Below are positions 12,058-21,847 of a stretch of 32,649 nucleotides of DNA, piece by piece. The translations under genes were made by a program, and so were the position numbers. A model generated the notes under the pieces. The model made no database searches, was not told where the DNA came from, and saw only the letters and a program-made list of their open reading frames with translations. Within the stretch, counting starts at the first letter, position 1. The number at the start of each line of letters is the position of its first letter. Source of the DNA: a virus; IMG/VR virus record IMGVR_UViG_3300012919_000900, positions 1 to 32,649 of that record. The stretch is one strand, 5' to 3'.

Positions 12058-12906
12058 TCAATAATGATCAGATTCCTCATAGTATTCTCTGTATTGATGA
12101 ACAATAGGATGGTCAGAGTCTTCCCAATCTGGATTTCTTAGACATTCAGTTACTTCTGAATTAAACATTTCTGGTTCTCCAACGAGAGCAAAAATTAATC
12201 CAATAAAAAGGTCAAACGTACCAGGAGCATAATGCTTTTCAGTAAATTTGTCAAGGAGAGTAAAGTTATCCTGATATATTTTTAATGCTTTCAAGAAAGT
12301 TTCTGTATGAAATATAACTGGCACTGCACCCCACCTTACAATTGGTGATGAAGTTTCTACTTCTGCTAGAAGAATATTCAAATTCATGAATTGATCTAAA
12401 CAAGTTTGACTTACTGCCGCATAGTTAATTCTAGACCCCAACAACTTTGCATTCTCTGGATATGTTAATTTACCTCTTATCAAAACATCAGGTTCTGTCA
12501 TACAAATCCATTCAGGATTACCACAAATTTCTATACCTTTTACAACTCTCTCTATAGTTTTTGCCATCTCCTTTTTAGTTGCCTCTTGATGTTCAGGCAA
12601 CATGAAATTAGTATTGTTTATACTCTTTAGCGGTGACTTAAAATCATCCTCCATAGAAAATATAAATTTTTCATCTTCTAAAAAAGAATAATCAAACCCA
12701 CCATCAGAAACAGCATATATCTTTGACTCTGGATATACTTCTCTGATTGCTTCTACTGAACGAACAAAGGCTTGCTTCTGTTTATACACACAATTGTAAA
12801 CAAATCCTATATCCTCTATTGGAATTCTTTTTCCTTCAGAATTGTCCTGTATTGTTGGGTCATAATCCATACCTTCAAGGGTATAGTTTCCTATTTCAAT
12901 GTCCAT
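12058..12906 (-). CDS. Putative glycosyltransferase-like protein (282 aa)
   Basis: The pattern resembles a GT-A fold nucleotide-sugar transferase: FVYNCVYKQKQAFVRSVEAI and SKIYAVSDGGFDYSFLE in the first half, then WICMTEPDVLIRG, which could be the acidic metal site (EPD in place of DxD). No named family is recognised. It starts 11 bases inside the end of the carbamoyltransferase gene and is followed after 10 bases by nadE. Role in the glycan pathway is inferred from context. Confidence 0.65.
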   Translation of the reverse strand: MDIEIGNYTLEGMDYDPTIQDNSEGKRIPIEDIGFVYNCVYKQKQAFVRSVEAIREVYPESKIYAVSDGGFDYSFLEDEKFIFSMEDDFKSPLKSINNTNFMLPEHQEATKKEMAKTIERVVKGIEICGNPEWICMTEPDVLIRGKLTYPENAKLLGSRINYAAVSQTCLDQFMNLNILLAEVETSSPIVRWGAVPVIFHTETFLKALKIYQDNFTLLDKFTEKHYAPGTFDLFIGLIFALVGEPEMFNSEVTECLRNPDWEDSDHPIVHQYREYYEESDHY

Positions 12907-14479
12907 TTTTAGTAAAGAGGTAGTCTTCTATGACAACATAATCCATCTCAGTGTTCTCTAATGCATAGAGAGCATCTTTGATTGTTGATAGTATTGGATA
13001 ACCTCTAATATTAAATGATGTATTCAACAAAACATTAGTCTCAGAGACTTTACCAAACTCAGTCAACAGTTCATAAAAATGCGAATGAGAATTCTTAGTT
13101 ACGGTCTGCAATCTTGCAGTATTATCTATGTGAGTAATGGAAGGTAACTTCTCAATATACTCATCCCTGACCCTTGGTGCATAACTCATGAACTCAAGGT
13201 TCTTAAAGTTAGGTGAGTCAAAATACTTATGAGCATCTTCTTCTTTACAGAAAGGTGCAAAGGGTCTGTACCACTCACGGAACTTAACTTTAGCGTTAAG
13301 AATGTCCTTCATATCCTTTATGTTAGGGTCACAAACTATTGAACGATTACCCAAAGCACGAGGACCAACTTCTGAATCACCATAGACTAGTCCTACAATT
13401 TTACCATCTTTTATTAGAGATGCAATATCTTTCTTTGTTACTTTTTTCGCATCATACTTTTGAATATAATCATCTAATTCATTACGATCTAATAAAGGCA
13501 ATCCTTTATATGTAATATCAATTTTTCCATATGGTTTTCTGTATATAAGCATATGTCCCAAAGACAATGATCCATCATGTGGATTTGGTGGGACAAATAA
13601 TTCTCTCCTATACTGTCTCTTTACTTTCTCATTCACCAATACATTCAAAGCACAACCGCCTGTAAGGATGAGAGGCACATTTATATCATACTTATCAAGA
13701 ACACTAAAGAAGGCATCTTCAAATGCCTCCTGTGCCGTTGCTGCGATATCATATCCATCTTGTCCTTCAAATACCCAGTTTTCTAATGGATTATCCCAAG
13801 GATTATCGATGTTTTTTAGTGGCAAATTAGTCCAATTTGATAGTTTTTCATAGTCTCTATCAAAGAAAAACTCAGAGAAAGCAGGAACATGTTCTGGTAT
13901 CACTTTACCATATCCACATAGACCCATTAGCTTACCTGATAGTGCTAATTGATGTCTGCTTTTCTCTGCAACTTCCCTTATCAATGAACCACAAAGGAGA
14001 TATCCACCACCAAAATCTGATTCAATTCTTTCAAGTAACTTTATTTCATTACCATCTGCAGAATATACATTGAAATGCCCATCATCTCCACCACCATCAT
14101 AGGAAACAATCAATGCTTCTTTGAATGGTGATAAATGATAGGCAGCATGAGCATGTGTTGTATGATGGCTTGCTACTGTACTCACATGTTCTGTATTAAA
14201 TATCTCTCTTGGATTTACATTCAGATATCCATCAGAAGATATTAGAACTGCATCATAATCATTAGATATACCCCATTCTTTTTCTGCAATGTCTCTACAT
14301 TCAATCAATATCTCACGTTGATACTCAGGAGAGTTGTCCTCATGCAATCTAAAATATCTTTTCTTCACTAATCTTTCTATCTCAATAAGATGATAACTAT
14401 TAGTCTCACCATTATAGAATGTAATATTAGCATCATGACCAGCAAAGATGCTGACTAGATTAGACTTACGTAATTTCAT
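12896..14479 (-). CDS. Carbamoyltransferase, NodU/TobZ family
   Basis: These enzymes move a carbamoyl group from carbamoyl phosphate, via carbamoyl-AMP, to a hydroxyl of a sugar or natural product. The N-terminal Kae1-like domain shows FAGHDANITF, the His-rich metal site HHTTHAHAAY (105-114) and SYDGGGDDG; GGCALN lies at 274-279. The C-terminal domain shows GDSEVGPRALGNRS (367-380) and REWYRPFAPF (401-410). At 527 residues it is full length. In the glycan operon it probably decorates a sugar residue with a carbamoyl group. Its ATG overlaps the stop of the upstream GT4 gene (ATGA). Confidence 0.93.
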   Translation of the reverse strand: MKLRKSNLVSIFAGHDANITFYNGETNSYHLIEIERLVKKRYFRLHEDNSPEYQREILIECRDIAEKEWGISNDYDAVLISSDGYLNVNPREIFNTEHVSTVASHHTTHAHAAYHLSPFKEALIVSYDGGGDDGHFNVYSADGNEIKLLERIESDFGGGYLLCGSLIREVAEKSRHQLALSGKLMGLCGYGKVIPEHVPAFSEFFFDRDYEKLSNWTNLPLKNIDNPWDNPLENWVFEGQDGYDIAATAQEAFEDAFFSVLDKYDINVPLILTGGCALNVLVNEKVKRQYRRELFVPPNPHDGSLSLGHMLIYRKPYGKIDITYKGLPLLDRNELDDYIQKYDAKKVTKKDIASLIKDGKIVGLVYGDSEVGPRALGNRSIVCDPNIKDMKDILNAKVKFREWYRPFAPFCKEEDAHKYFDSPNFKNLEFMSYAPRVRDEYIEKLPSITHIDNTARLQTVTKNSHSHFYELLTEFGKVSETNVLLNTSFNIRGYPILSTIKDALYALENTEMDYVVIEDYLFTKNGH

Positions 14480-15429
14480 GCGTAATTTTCAATAATAGTT
14501 TCCATTGCAGGTATGTAATACTTTTCTACAACCTTAGACCATTCAAACTCTGCCGCATAACTTCTAATCTCTTCACGATGATTGATAGAATAGAACTTAT
14601 TTTGTAAGATTTCATTCTCTATAAACTTAATGTCAGTTATCTTATCTTCTGGTATAACAGAGATAAAATCTTTACTAGTGTCAAGATTAGCAGCAGCCCA
14701 TTGACTTACCACTACACCTAATCCAGCAGCAAATGCCTCTAAACATACGAGTGGATGTGCCTCACCATCAGATAATAGCACAAGATTACCATACTTTGTC
14801 AAATCATTATATAACTTCTCTTTAGACCACTCGCCAAGATAATTATTGCTAGTGTCAAATCGAGGATCAGCAGTATTTCCTGCATAATATAGGTTCTTTA
14901 TTGATTGGAACATATACTGTCTCTTACGATAATCTATCTTCGCAAGATAGATACTATCAGATAATTTTTCAGGGATACTCTCTACTTTAAACTTATCTAA
15001 ATTCACACCATTAGGAGTGACAAAAAGATTTTCATGAGGAATGCCTAAGTTGATAAGATAAGTATCGGCAATACCTGGCGACAAACAAAATACATTTGGT
15101 TTTATTCTTTCAAATGGTTTTGCAATCCTATCTCCATAGTAATCCCACTTGTTAGGTTGTTCAATATAACCAAAATGACTGGTAATCGCACAAGGATACT
15201 GAACATATGGATACAGTTCTATGAAATCATCATACTGTATATGCACAAAGTCAGGACTAAAGTTGTTAATCTTTTGCAAAATCTCTACAGGACTTTGAAC
15301 ATTAACAATATCGACCTCATGTCCTAGTTTTTCTAGTGCAAGTTTTTGATCCCATATTAGTATTTCAACTGCTCCCCATCCAGTAGGTGGGATAGGCATG
15401 ATACCAGGACCGACTATTGATACTTTCAT
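14476..15429 (-). CDS. Glycosyltransferase, GT4 (group 1) type
   Basis: A GT-B fold retaining glycosyltransferase. The N-terminal domain begins MKVSIVGPGIMPIPPTGWGA with the glycine-rich loop and a typical EILIWDQKLALEKLGHEVDI helix; FVTPNGVNLDKF marks the domain junction, and LLSDGEAHPLVCLEAFAAGL holds the conserved E-x7-E-like donor site. 317 residues is slightly short for GT4. ATGA overlaps at both ends place it in the operon. Donor and acceptor are unknown. Confidence 0.88.
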   Translation of the reverse strand: MKVSIVGPGIMPIPPTGWGAVEILIWDQKLALEKLGHEVDIVNVQSPVEILQKINNFSPDFVHIQYDDFIELYPYVQYPCAITSHFGYIEQPNKWDYYGDRIAKPFERIKPNVFCLSPGIADTYLINLGIPHENLFVTPNGVNLDKFKVESIPEKLSDSIYLAKIDYRKRQYMFQSIKNLYYAGNTADPRFDTSNNYLGEWSKEKLYNDLTKYGNLVLLSDGEAHPLVCLEAFAAGLGVVVSQWAAANLDTSKDFISVIPEDKITDIKFIENEILQNKFYSINHREEIRSYAAEFEWSKVVEKYYIPAMETIIENYA

Positions 15430-16238
15430 CCTAACTCCTGAAATAGATCCATGTGCTTCCCATTTGTGCGTTCATAAAGGGAAAACTCATCAGGATACTT
15501 CTTAATTAAATATCCTAATGCAATTTGTTCATTGTTGATTGTTTTATTTGCAAGCATGTCTTTGGTAAGAACATCATGAACTAACTCACAAACTTTAAAT
15601 ACGGACTTTTTATGTCCACCAAACATAGATCCTAACACGTAAGACCTATTATCATAGAGATAATCTATACTTAGTTCTTTTGCATTTGCTAAGTCTGTAT
15701 AATACTCAGTATTCATTTGAACTAAGAAACTTTCTCCCATTTGGTCGAGAGATGTTTTTGCTTCTTCACTAGGATAGTTTTGAGATAAGTCATATCCATC
15801 AAAGAATCTAGAAGCACCAGCATCAATCCAAAAAAAGTAGTCAGAATTATGAGGATTCATTTCTGCTGCTTGTGTAAGCCAAGGAAACTTAGAGTATTGA
15901 ATTACAGAATACATTGCTTGCTTACACTCTATTCTTTCTGGATCAGATATATCCTTTTTATACTGATCTGAATCTAATATCTCCTGTATTTGATTCTTTA
16001 ATCCGTAATAAGGTATATCCTCTACAGTTTGATACAAAGTTTGAGTTTTTAGATACTCATTCTTACTAAAAAGATCACCTCTTCTTTCATCAATAAACTC
16101 TTGCATGTCTCTAGTGACAAACAAAACCATAGGAACTCTGAGTTTAAGAGTGATATCAAACCACTTTAGATACTCTTCCCACTTACGTCCATCAACTCTA
16201 TCAATATCAAAGAGTGCTGAGACAAATGTTACTTTCAT
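15426..16238 (-). CDS. HtrL/YibB-type (WlaTC-like) putative glycosyltransferase
   Basis: The sequence matches the HtrL_YibB family, associated with lipopolysaccharide loci: VTFVSALFDIDR at the start, VPMVLFVTRDMQEFIDERR, and FFWIDAGASRFF, a likely metal- or nucleotide-sugar-binding acidic site. I chose the ATG at 16238 (270 residues) because it overlaps the fcl stop (TAATG); an upstream in-frame extension of eight residues lies inside fcl. Enzymatic role inferred from the family. Confidence 0.82.
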   Translation of the reverse strand: MKVTFVSALFDIDRVDGRKWEEYLKWFDITLKLRVPMVLFVTRDMQEFIDERRGDLFSKNEYLKTQTLYQTVEDIPYYGLKNQIQEILDSDQYKKDISDPERIECKQAMYSVIQYSKFPWLTQAAEMNPHNSDYFFWIDAGASRFFDGYDLSQNYPSEEAKTSLDQMGESFLVQMNTEYYTDLANAKELSIDYLYDNRSYVLGSMFGGHKKSVFKVCELVHDVLTKDMLANKTINNEQIALGYLIKKYPDEFSLYERTNGKHMDLFQELG

Positions 16239-17167
16239 TAGTTGTAATTCTCCACAAACCACTTGTAGGATTTCTCAAGTCCTTCTTTTAATTTATAAGT
16301 TGGTTTCCAACCCAAAGAAGAAATCTTAGAATAGTCTAACGGTCTCTTAGGAGTTCCGTTTGGTTTAGATGTATCCCACGCAATCTTACCATTATACCCT
16401 ACAACATCAGCAATTGTCTCAGAAAGTTCTTTAATCGAGACATCTTCACCAGAACCAACATTAAGTAACTCTGCATTTTCAAAATGATACATGGAAAACA
16501 GACAAGCATCTGCAATATCATCAACATACATAAACTCTCTCATCGGAGTACCATCACCCCAACACTTTACCTCTTCTAAATTATCTCTCTTTGCTTCATG
16601 AAATCTTCTAATAAGAGCAGGTATCACATGACTATTCTCTGGATGGAAGTTGTCTTTCACACCATAGAGATTAGAAGGCATTAAAGACACTCCTTTGAAC
16701 CCATACTGCTTATTATACATCTTCAACATTTCAATGCCGTGTATCTTTGCAATAGCATACCCTTCATTAGTTGGTTCTAACTCACCACATAGTAGAGACT
16801 CTTCCTTTACAGGTGTAGGTGCATACTTTGGATAGATACAAACTGATCCCAAGAAGCAGAACTTTTTAACAAAATGCTTATAAGCATAATGAATTAGATT
16901 AGTTTGAATCATTGTATTTTGATAGATAAACTCTGCTGAGTAAACATCGTTTGCTCTAATACCACCTACTTTTGCAGCTGCATCAAAGACATAATCAATC
17001 CTATTCTTTTCAAATAATCCTTTAACTTGATTAGGATCAATTAAATCACATTGCTGTCTAGTAGCAGTGATAATATTGTTAAATCCTTTGTCTTTAAGTT
17101 TACGAACAATAGCAGATCCTACTAATCCATTGTGACCTGCAACAAATATATTAGAATGCTTTTCCAT
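16238..17167 (-). CDS. fcl: GDP-L-fucose synthase
   Basis: Fcl (WcaG) converts GDP-4-keto-6-deoxymannose to GDP-L-fucose by epimerisation and NADPH reduction. Motifs: NAD(P)-binding FVAGHNGLVGSAIVRKL, FLGSVCIYPKYAPTPVKE with the catalytic Ser, GYAIAKIHGIEM with the Tyr-x3-Lys pair, and LYGVKDNFHPENSHVIPALI. 309 residues is normal. I chose the ATG at 17167; three bases separate it from the gmd stop region (TGATTATG). Paired with gmd it gives the full two-enzyme route from GDP-mannose to GDP-fucose, the donor needed by the GT11 enzyme at the head of this operon. Confidence 0.96.
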   Translation of the reverse strand: MEKHSNIFVAGHNGLVGSAIVRKLKDKGFNNIITATRQQCDLIDPNQVKGLFEKNRIDYVFDAAAKVGGIRANDVYSAEFIYQNTMIQTNLIHYAYKHFVKKFCFLGSVCIYPKYAPTPVKEESLLCGELEPTNEGYAIAKIHGIEMLKMYNKQYGFKGVSLMPSNLYGVKDNFHPENSHVIPALIRRFHEAKRDNLEEVKCWGDGTPMREFMYVDDIADACLFSMYHFENAELLNVGSGEDVSIKELSETIADVVGYNGKIAWDTSKPNGTPKRPLDYSKISSLGWKPTYKLKEGLEKSYKWFVENYN

Positions 17168-17169
17168 AA

Positions 17170-18198
17170 TCAATCCCTCGTATTCTCTAAGTCGTATTTA
17201 CACATCTCCTCCACCAATTGTGTGAAAGAATAGTGGTGTTTCCACCCCAATTTATCTTTTGCTTTAGTGCAATCACCCACCAAAGAATCAACCTCAGAAG
17301 GTCTATAGAACTCTGGGTTAATCCTAACCAAAACTTTACCAGTTTCTAACTCTCTAGCAATCTCCTTTAATCCTTGTCCAACCCATTCTACCTTATATCC
17401 CATATAATCAAAAGCAGCATTGACAAACTCTCTTACAGTATGTTGTTGACCTGTTGCAATCACAAAATCATCTGGTTCTTCTTGTTGTAACATCAACCAC
17501 ATTGCTTCTACATAATCTTTTGCATGACCCCAATCTCTTTTGGCATCTAGATTACCTAGTTCTAATGGTTCTTCTCTCACACAATTAGTGATTTCAGCAA
17601 GAGTTTTTGTAATCTTACGAGTTACAAATGTCTCACCTCTGCGTGAAGATTCATGGTTGAATAAGATACCAGTGCAAGCAAACATATCATATGCTTCACG
17701 ATAATTTTTTGTAATCCAATAGGCATATAACTTTGCTACACCATAAGGAGAGCGTGGATAGAAAGGTGTGTCCTCTCTCTGTGGTATGGACTGCACTTCA
17801 CCAAACATCTCAGACGTACCTGCCTGATAAAATTTAGTAGTCTTTTCCATTCCTAGAAGTTTGATAATCTCAAGGATACGAAGAGTTCCTAAACCATTTG
17901 CATCGGCAGTGTAGAGTGCATTAGAAAATGATACCTTTACATGACTTTGTGCTGCTAGATTGTATATCTCATCTGGTTGAATATCTTTTATTAATTGTGC
18001 AAGACAAGCAAAGTCTGTCATATCACCATAATGTAATGTGATAGATGGGAGCTTGAGTAAATGATTGATTCGATCTGTTCCATCTGATGTGGAGTTCCTA
18101 CGAATCAATCCATGCACTCTATAGTTTTTCTCTAATAAAAGTTCAGCAAGATAAGAACCATCTTGTCCTGTAATTCCTGTAATTAAAGCAGTCTTCAT
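17170..18198 (-). CDS. gmd: GDP-mannose 4,6-dehydratase
   Basis: Gmd makes GDP-4-keto-6-deoxy-mannose from GDP-mannose. The sequence runs through the family: [20 protein letters not shown] (NADP-binding), [40 protein letters not shown] with the catalytic Thr/Ser-Glu, [15 protein letters not shown] with Tyr-x3-Lys, and [17 protein letters not shown]. 342 residues is typical. ATGA overlap with the upstream gene. A common sugar gene of T4-like cyanophages. Confidence 0.97.
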   Translation of the reverse strand: MKTALITGITGQDGSYLAELLLEKNYRVHGLIRRNSTSDGTDRINHLLKLPSITLHYGDMTDFACLAQLIKDIQPDEIYNLAAQSHVKVSFSNALYTADANGLGTLRILEIIKLLGMEKTTKFYQAGTSEMFGEVQSIPQREDTPFYPRSPYGVAKLYAYWITKNYREAYDMFACTGILFNHESSRRGETFVTRKITKTLAEITNCVREEPLELGNLDAKRDWGHAKDYVEAMWLMLQQEEPDDFVIATGQQHTVREFVNAAFDYMGYKVEWVGQGLKEIARELETGKVLVRINPEFYRPSEVDSLVGDCTKAKDKLGWKHHYSFTQLVEEMCKYDLENTRD

Positions 18199-19163
18199 TC
18201 ACCTTCCTCAAAGATCTTAAGAACCGAATTGCATCTATTGACATACGTATGGTTCTCCTTTACGTATTGCATACCTTTACGTATCATATCATAGTTTTTA
18301 CGATTTGACATCCCATCATGAAACAATTGTGCGGTATCAGAATTAAATACCATATTGCCATCCATCTCTTGATAGATTTGCTCTGAGTTAGTCATACCTA
18401 AGTGACCATAACTTATGTTCTTAAACACTCTACAAGTTACTACACGAGTTTCTACATGCCAAGGTCCACGTATATCAGCACCTAAGATAGATTTTTGTGC
18501 TTGCTTCTGAACTTCACTGAATGGTAGAGGATTAGACCATACATCATTACAATGAAAGTCTATACCATTCTCTGAACACTCCTTAATAAATGGTTCCCAT
18601 AGTGACCAATTCTCACATTGACCGTGTGGTGATATAGTACCGCAGAAGTATATGGCATTCTCTCTTTCCATATACATGTCATCAAAATTTATCTCTTCTG
18701 GAAGCAGATTAGTTGCCCAACTAATGTACATCTTATCTACATCAGGCACATCAACATCTATATAATCATTCTTGATATGTACTAACCCACTCTTCTTTGG
18801 TTCAAACCATACACTTGGACCCATACTTATTGCTTTACTCTGGTCAAACGAGAAGTCATAGATATGATCTTTGCAATTAGTAGCAGTCAATCTAACATCA
18901 ACCAATCTCTTCACACCATCATACTTCCTTGGGTCAGGAAGATACATTATAAAGTATGTGCTACTATCATTGATAGGTATCTTCTTATCAGCAAACCCTT
19001 CACCTATGAATAAGGTATTAGTAAAGTCAAAATCTTCTGGATAATCATCATCATGAAACCAATGGACATCATGACCTAAACTTTTAAACCCATTGTAATA
19101 TCCCTGATGAACGTAGGAATGTGTATGTGAGTAGAGGGGATGCCCCCATATAACAATTTTCAT
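18195..19163 (-). CDS. Putative GT-B glycosyltransferase, CgeB-like C-terminus (322 aa)
   Basis: The N-terminus ([20 protein letters not shown], then [20 protein letters not shown]) looks like the acceptor domain of a GT-B glycosyltransferase. The C-terminal third ([20 protein letters not shown], then [20 protein letters not shown]) resembles the CgeB-type end with its HTYxxR motif. No specific family is certain. It is coupled to gmd downstream (ATGA) and to the 250-residue gene upstream (TAATG). Confidence 0.65.
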   Translation of the reverse strand: MKIVIWGHPLYSHTHSYVHQGYYNGFKSLGHDVHWFHDDDYPEDFDFTNTLFIGEGFADKKIPINDSSTYFIMYLPDPRKYDGVKRLVDVRLTATNCKDHIYDFSFDQSKAISMGPSVWFEPKKSGLVHIKNDYIDVDVPDVDKMYISWATNLLPEEINFDDMYMERENAIYFCGTISPHGQCENWSLWEPFIKECSENGIDFHCNDVWSNPLPFSEVQKQAQKSILGADIRGPWHVETRVVTCRVFKNISYGHLGMTNSEQIYQEMDGNMVFNSDTAQLFHDGMSNRKNYDMIRKGMQYVKENHTYVNRCNSVLKIFEEGE

Positions 19164-19915
19164 TAGAATCTAGGAAGAGTAACAGAGAATGGATGTCTTT
19201 CGAGAGGGATACCCAAAGTTTCCAGTAGTTCAACGTGAACTAACTCAATACACCAAGTATCTTCACGACTGCATTTAGTTTGAAGCATCAAGTATCGTAG
19301 CAAGGGGAAGACTCCCATAAATCCCTCCATCGCTTCAGAACCACCAAAGTTGAACCAATCATTTAAGAATGGTGGAGGAGCCATCAGTGACGTAAAATGC
19401 ACTGCTTGTGGTTCATAATTCTCATAAGTAATTTTTTCATTAACCTGACTATCTGTTCTACACCTTATAACATAATCATACTTAATTTTATTCTCATATT
19501 CATATAGTTTTCTCAATCTATTTGCTTCAGATAAACTATAGAAGTATGAAAGACTATTGTTTATCTGTCTCTCTTGAAAATTGGGTTGATTTTCTATACC
19601 ACCCGCCCAATACTTTTTCTCTGACAACTCAAAATCTTTATCTAAGTCTGGGTCTCCAAAAAATTTACTTGGTTCTACTAGTATATCTTTTGGATTATAT
19701 TTGTTTATAAAATCATCAATAGCAGTTCTAGGTATCCTCTGGTCTTTCCATTTACCATCCCCACCATGTTTATAAGGTTGACTTTGCAGTGCATCATCAA
19801 ACCATAGATGTGCAAAAACATCTACATTATAGTCCTGTATAACATTAGATAGTATTAAATCAGAACACTCATTAACAAATCTAGGTTGTCCTGAAAAACA
19901 AAGTGCAAGTTTCAT
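19163..19915 (-). CDS. Putative glycan-related protein starting LALCFSGQPRFV (250 aa)
   Basis: The N-terminal MKLALCFSGQPRFVNECSD and VDVFAHLWFDD match a glycosyltransferase-like group often seen in phage and capsule loci that I cannot name. KYDYVIRCRTDSQVNEKI may hold the acidic site (RTD). No signal or membrane part. Coupled at both ends to other glycan genes. Role inferred from context. Confidence 0.6.
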   Translation of the reverse strand: MKLALCFSGQPRFVNECSDLILSNVIQDYNVDVFAHLWFDDALQSQPYKHGGDGKWKDQRIPRTAIDDFINKYNPKDILVEPSKFFGDPDLDKDFELSEKKYWAGGIENQPNFQERQINNSLSYFYSLSEANRLRKLYEYENKIKYDYVIRCRTDSQVNEKITYENYEPQAVHFTSLMAPPPFLNDWFNFGGSEAMEGFMGVFPLLRYLMLQTKCSREDTWCIELVHVELLETLGIPLERHPFSVTLPRF

Positions 19916-20379
19916 TTTAAATGTGCAACGTAATCACTACAAATACCAAGACAATCGACTGCCCGTAAGTCATTAAGATTTTTAATTTTAGTATTATGTT
20001 CTGGCATCACTAATACAGACCTTGGTGTGTAAGGTCTACCAGGAAATGTCCAAATTATATTAGTGCTTGTCAAAGTAAAATCATCTTGGTCATGCCAAAA
20101 ATATTGATATCCAGTAGCCTCATACTTTGTAAATTCATGTAGAGTTGTTATGTCTTTACAGTGTATCCATAGAAGTTCATGACGATTTGCCATCCACTTC
20201 CAACTTACCTTGTACTGGGGTTCATCATGACCCAACCAAAAGACAGTGGTTAGAGGATCGTATCTTACATCAATCTCTGCATCATACCCTTCTGATAAAC
20301 ATTTGTCAATGTAATCAGGATTGTTTTCTTTTTTAGCATCAGGTCCATGCGTGTTTCCCCGATGGGCAATTAGTTTCAT
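19912..20379 (-). CDS. Glycerophosphodiester-phosphodiesterase-like protein (155 aa)
   Basis: The start MKLIAHRGNTHGPDAKKENN and the AEIDVRYDP segment match the HRG and E-x-D metal site of the GDPD family (TIM barrel that hydrolyses glycerophosphodiesters), and GHDEPQYKV fits the next conserved His/Asp segment. At 155 residues it is much shorter than usual GDPD (about 250), so the barrel is reduced. In a glycan operon it could act on glycerophosphate substituents of LPS or teichoic-like polymers, but this is a guess. Confidence 0.7.
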   Translation of the reverse strand: MKLIAHRGNTHGPDAKKENNPDYIDKCLSEGYDAEIDVRYDPLTTVFWLGHDEPQYKVSWKWMANRHELLWIHCKDITTLHEFTKYEATGYQYFWHDQDDFTLTSTNIIWTFPGRPYTPRSVLVMPEHNTKIKNLNDLRAVDCLGICSDYVAHLK

Positions 20380-20696
20380 ACCATATACTTATCAGAAGGA
20401 ATTGATGGCCATCTAACAATAACCAAGTCTGTGTCTGCTAAAAACTCAACATCAGACACATCATTGGGTTCATATATCCACATATCTCCACTTTTAAAAT
20501 GTTTGCCAGATACTTTGACCTCTCCACGCAAAATATAATTTAACTCTTGAGTGACTTTATGGTAGTGTGGAAAGGTTTCACATCCCTTTTTATGACTATG
20601 ATGTGCTACTTCAAAGAAAGGGTTCTTAAATATTGATGGTTCAAAGTCTCCAACAAACCATCCTCCCTTAAAATCGTTTATGTTTGATTGTTTCAT
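20376..20696 (-). CDS. Cupin-domain protein (106 aa)
   Basis: A single small cupin barrel: CETFPHYHKVTQELNYILRG gives the first cupin motif (H-x-H-x-E-like), and KHFKSGDMWIYEPNDVSDVE the second. Such cupins in sugar loci can be isomerases, epimerases or sugar binders; the substrate is not visible. It lies between the GDPD-like gene and the nucleotidyltransferase-isomerase fusion, coupled to both. Confidence 0.78.
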   Translation of the reverse strand: MKQSNINDFKGGWFVGDFEPSIFKNPFFEVAHHSHKKGCETFPHYHKVTQELNYILRGEVKVSGKHFKSGDMWIYEPNDVSDVEFLADTDLVIVRWPSIPSDKYMV

Positions 20697-21847
20697 TCTA
20701 ACTCCTGTATTCTAATTTGATGTCTGCCACCATCGAAACTATTTTCACGAGCAATTTTTAAATACCTAGCAAGAGTTGCTTGGTCTGTGCCCTTAGCAGG
20801 AATAGCAAAGAAGTTAGCACAGTTATGCCTGATGGACATCTCCATAGCATACTCATTATAAATCAATGCTGACCGAATACCTTTATACTTGTTAGCACAA
20901 ATGTTCACACCCTGCCCTGACCTACAGAATCCAAATCCAAAGTGACAATCATTTTCCTGTATTGCCTTAGCAGCCTGAGCAATGTAATCTCTATAATCAC
21001 AATCTTTATTCAAGATAGTTCCAAAATCAATATACTCTAAACTATTATGTTCAAGAAGTTCTTTGAATTGTTCCTTCGCCTCAAATCCAGAATGATCTGA
21101 ACATAGAGCAATTGGTTTATCTCCAATCTTCTGTACTACATTATCCTTATAGAAATGATACTCATCAGGAGTTCCAAAGATATGCATCTTATCCACATCC
21201 TCAGTTACAATCTTCTTACCATCTTCAATGAGAACATTATACAGAGGTGAGATATAGAACTCATTCTTAGTTCTAAGATTTCTATCAATCATTTCTCTAG
21301 CATACTTACAGAAATCAGATCCTTTCTTAAATCCATAGATTCCTACACATGCATTCGGACTTATTGCTTTCTTCTCTGCCGTCTTAGTTACAATACCATT
21401 ATTATCCAATTGAGCATAACTGTAATTGATAGAGTTAGATTTGAAAGTAAGAATCAATCCATCAGCATTCAATGTTTCCATCACATGAGGATTAAATACT
21501 GGACGGAATTCTATATCTAAAGTATGAATTACAAGTGGAGCATCGTTATTAATATACTCTTCAGCAAACAGACAACTACATACAGAACCTTCAGTCAATT
21601 GATCTAAAATTACTATCGTAATATCATCACCAAACTTCTTCTTGAGAAGTTCATCCATATGATGATTATATACATGCTCATCCCTGAGTACAAAGATTAA
21701 ATTACAATCTTTATAATCAAGGCAATCTAACGATATATCAATCAGATGCTTATCTTTAATATTGATTATCTGCTTTGGAACTTTAAATCCTTCCTTGACG
21801 AAGCGACTCCCTAGACCTGCCATAGGGATTAGAATATTCGGTTTCAT
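20693..21847 (-). CDS. Fusion of sugar nucleotidyltransferase and RpiB/LacAB-type isomerase
   Basis: Residues 1-240 are a sugar-phosphate nucleotidyltransferase: LIPMAGLGSRFVKEGFKVPK is the NTP-binding loop with the activating Lys, and IHTLDIEF replaces the more usual metal-binding GD segment. Residues 243-384 are a RpiB/LacA/LacB-type sugar-phosphate isomerase: CSDHSGFEAKE (D251, H252), FCRSGQGVNICANK with the catalytic Cys C308, and RHNCANFFAIPA. Both domains look intact. One would isomerise an aldose/ketose phosphate and the other would activate a sugar-1-phosphate. The next genes upstream are a PfkB-type kinase and a KdsC-type phosphatase, which together form a plausible pathway. The fusion is unusual to me. 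Starts with ATGA overlap. Confidence 0.88.
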   Translation of the reverse strand: MKPNILIPMAGLGSRFVKEGFKVPKQIINIKDKHLIDISLDCLDYKDCNLIFVLRDEHVYNHHMDELLKKKFGDDITIVILDQLTEGSVCSCLFAEEYINNDAPLVIHTLDIEFRPVFNPHVMETLNADGLILTFKSNSINYSYAQLDNNGIVTKTAEKKAISPNACVGIYGFKKGSDFCKYAREMIDRNLRTKNEFYISPLYNVLIEDGKKIVTEDVDKMHIFGTPDEYHFYKDNVVQKIGDKPIALCSDHSGFEAKEQFKELLEHNSLEYIDFGTILNKDCDYRDYIAQAAKAIQENDCHFGFGFCRSGQGVNICANKYKGIRSALIYNEYAMEMSIRHNCANFFAIPAKGTDQATLARYLKIARENSFDGGRHQIRIQELE

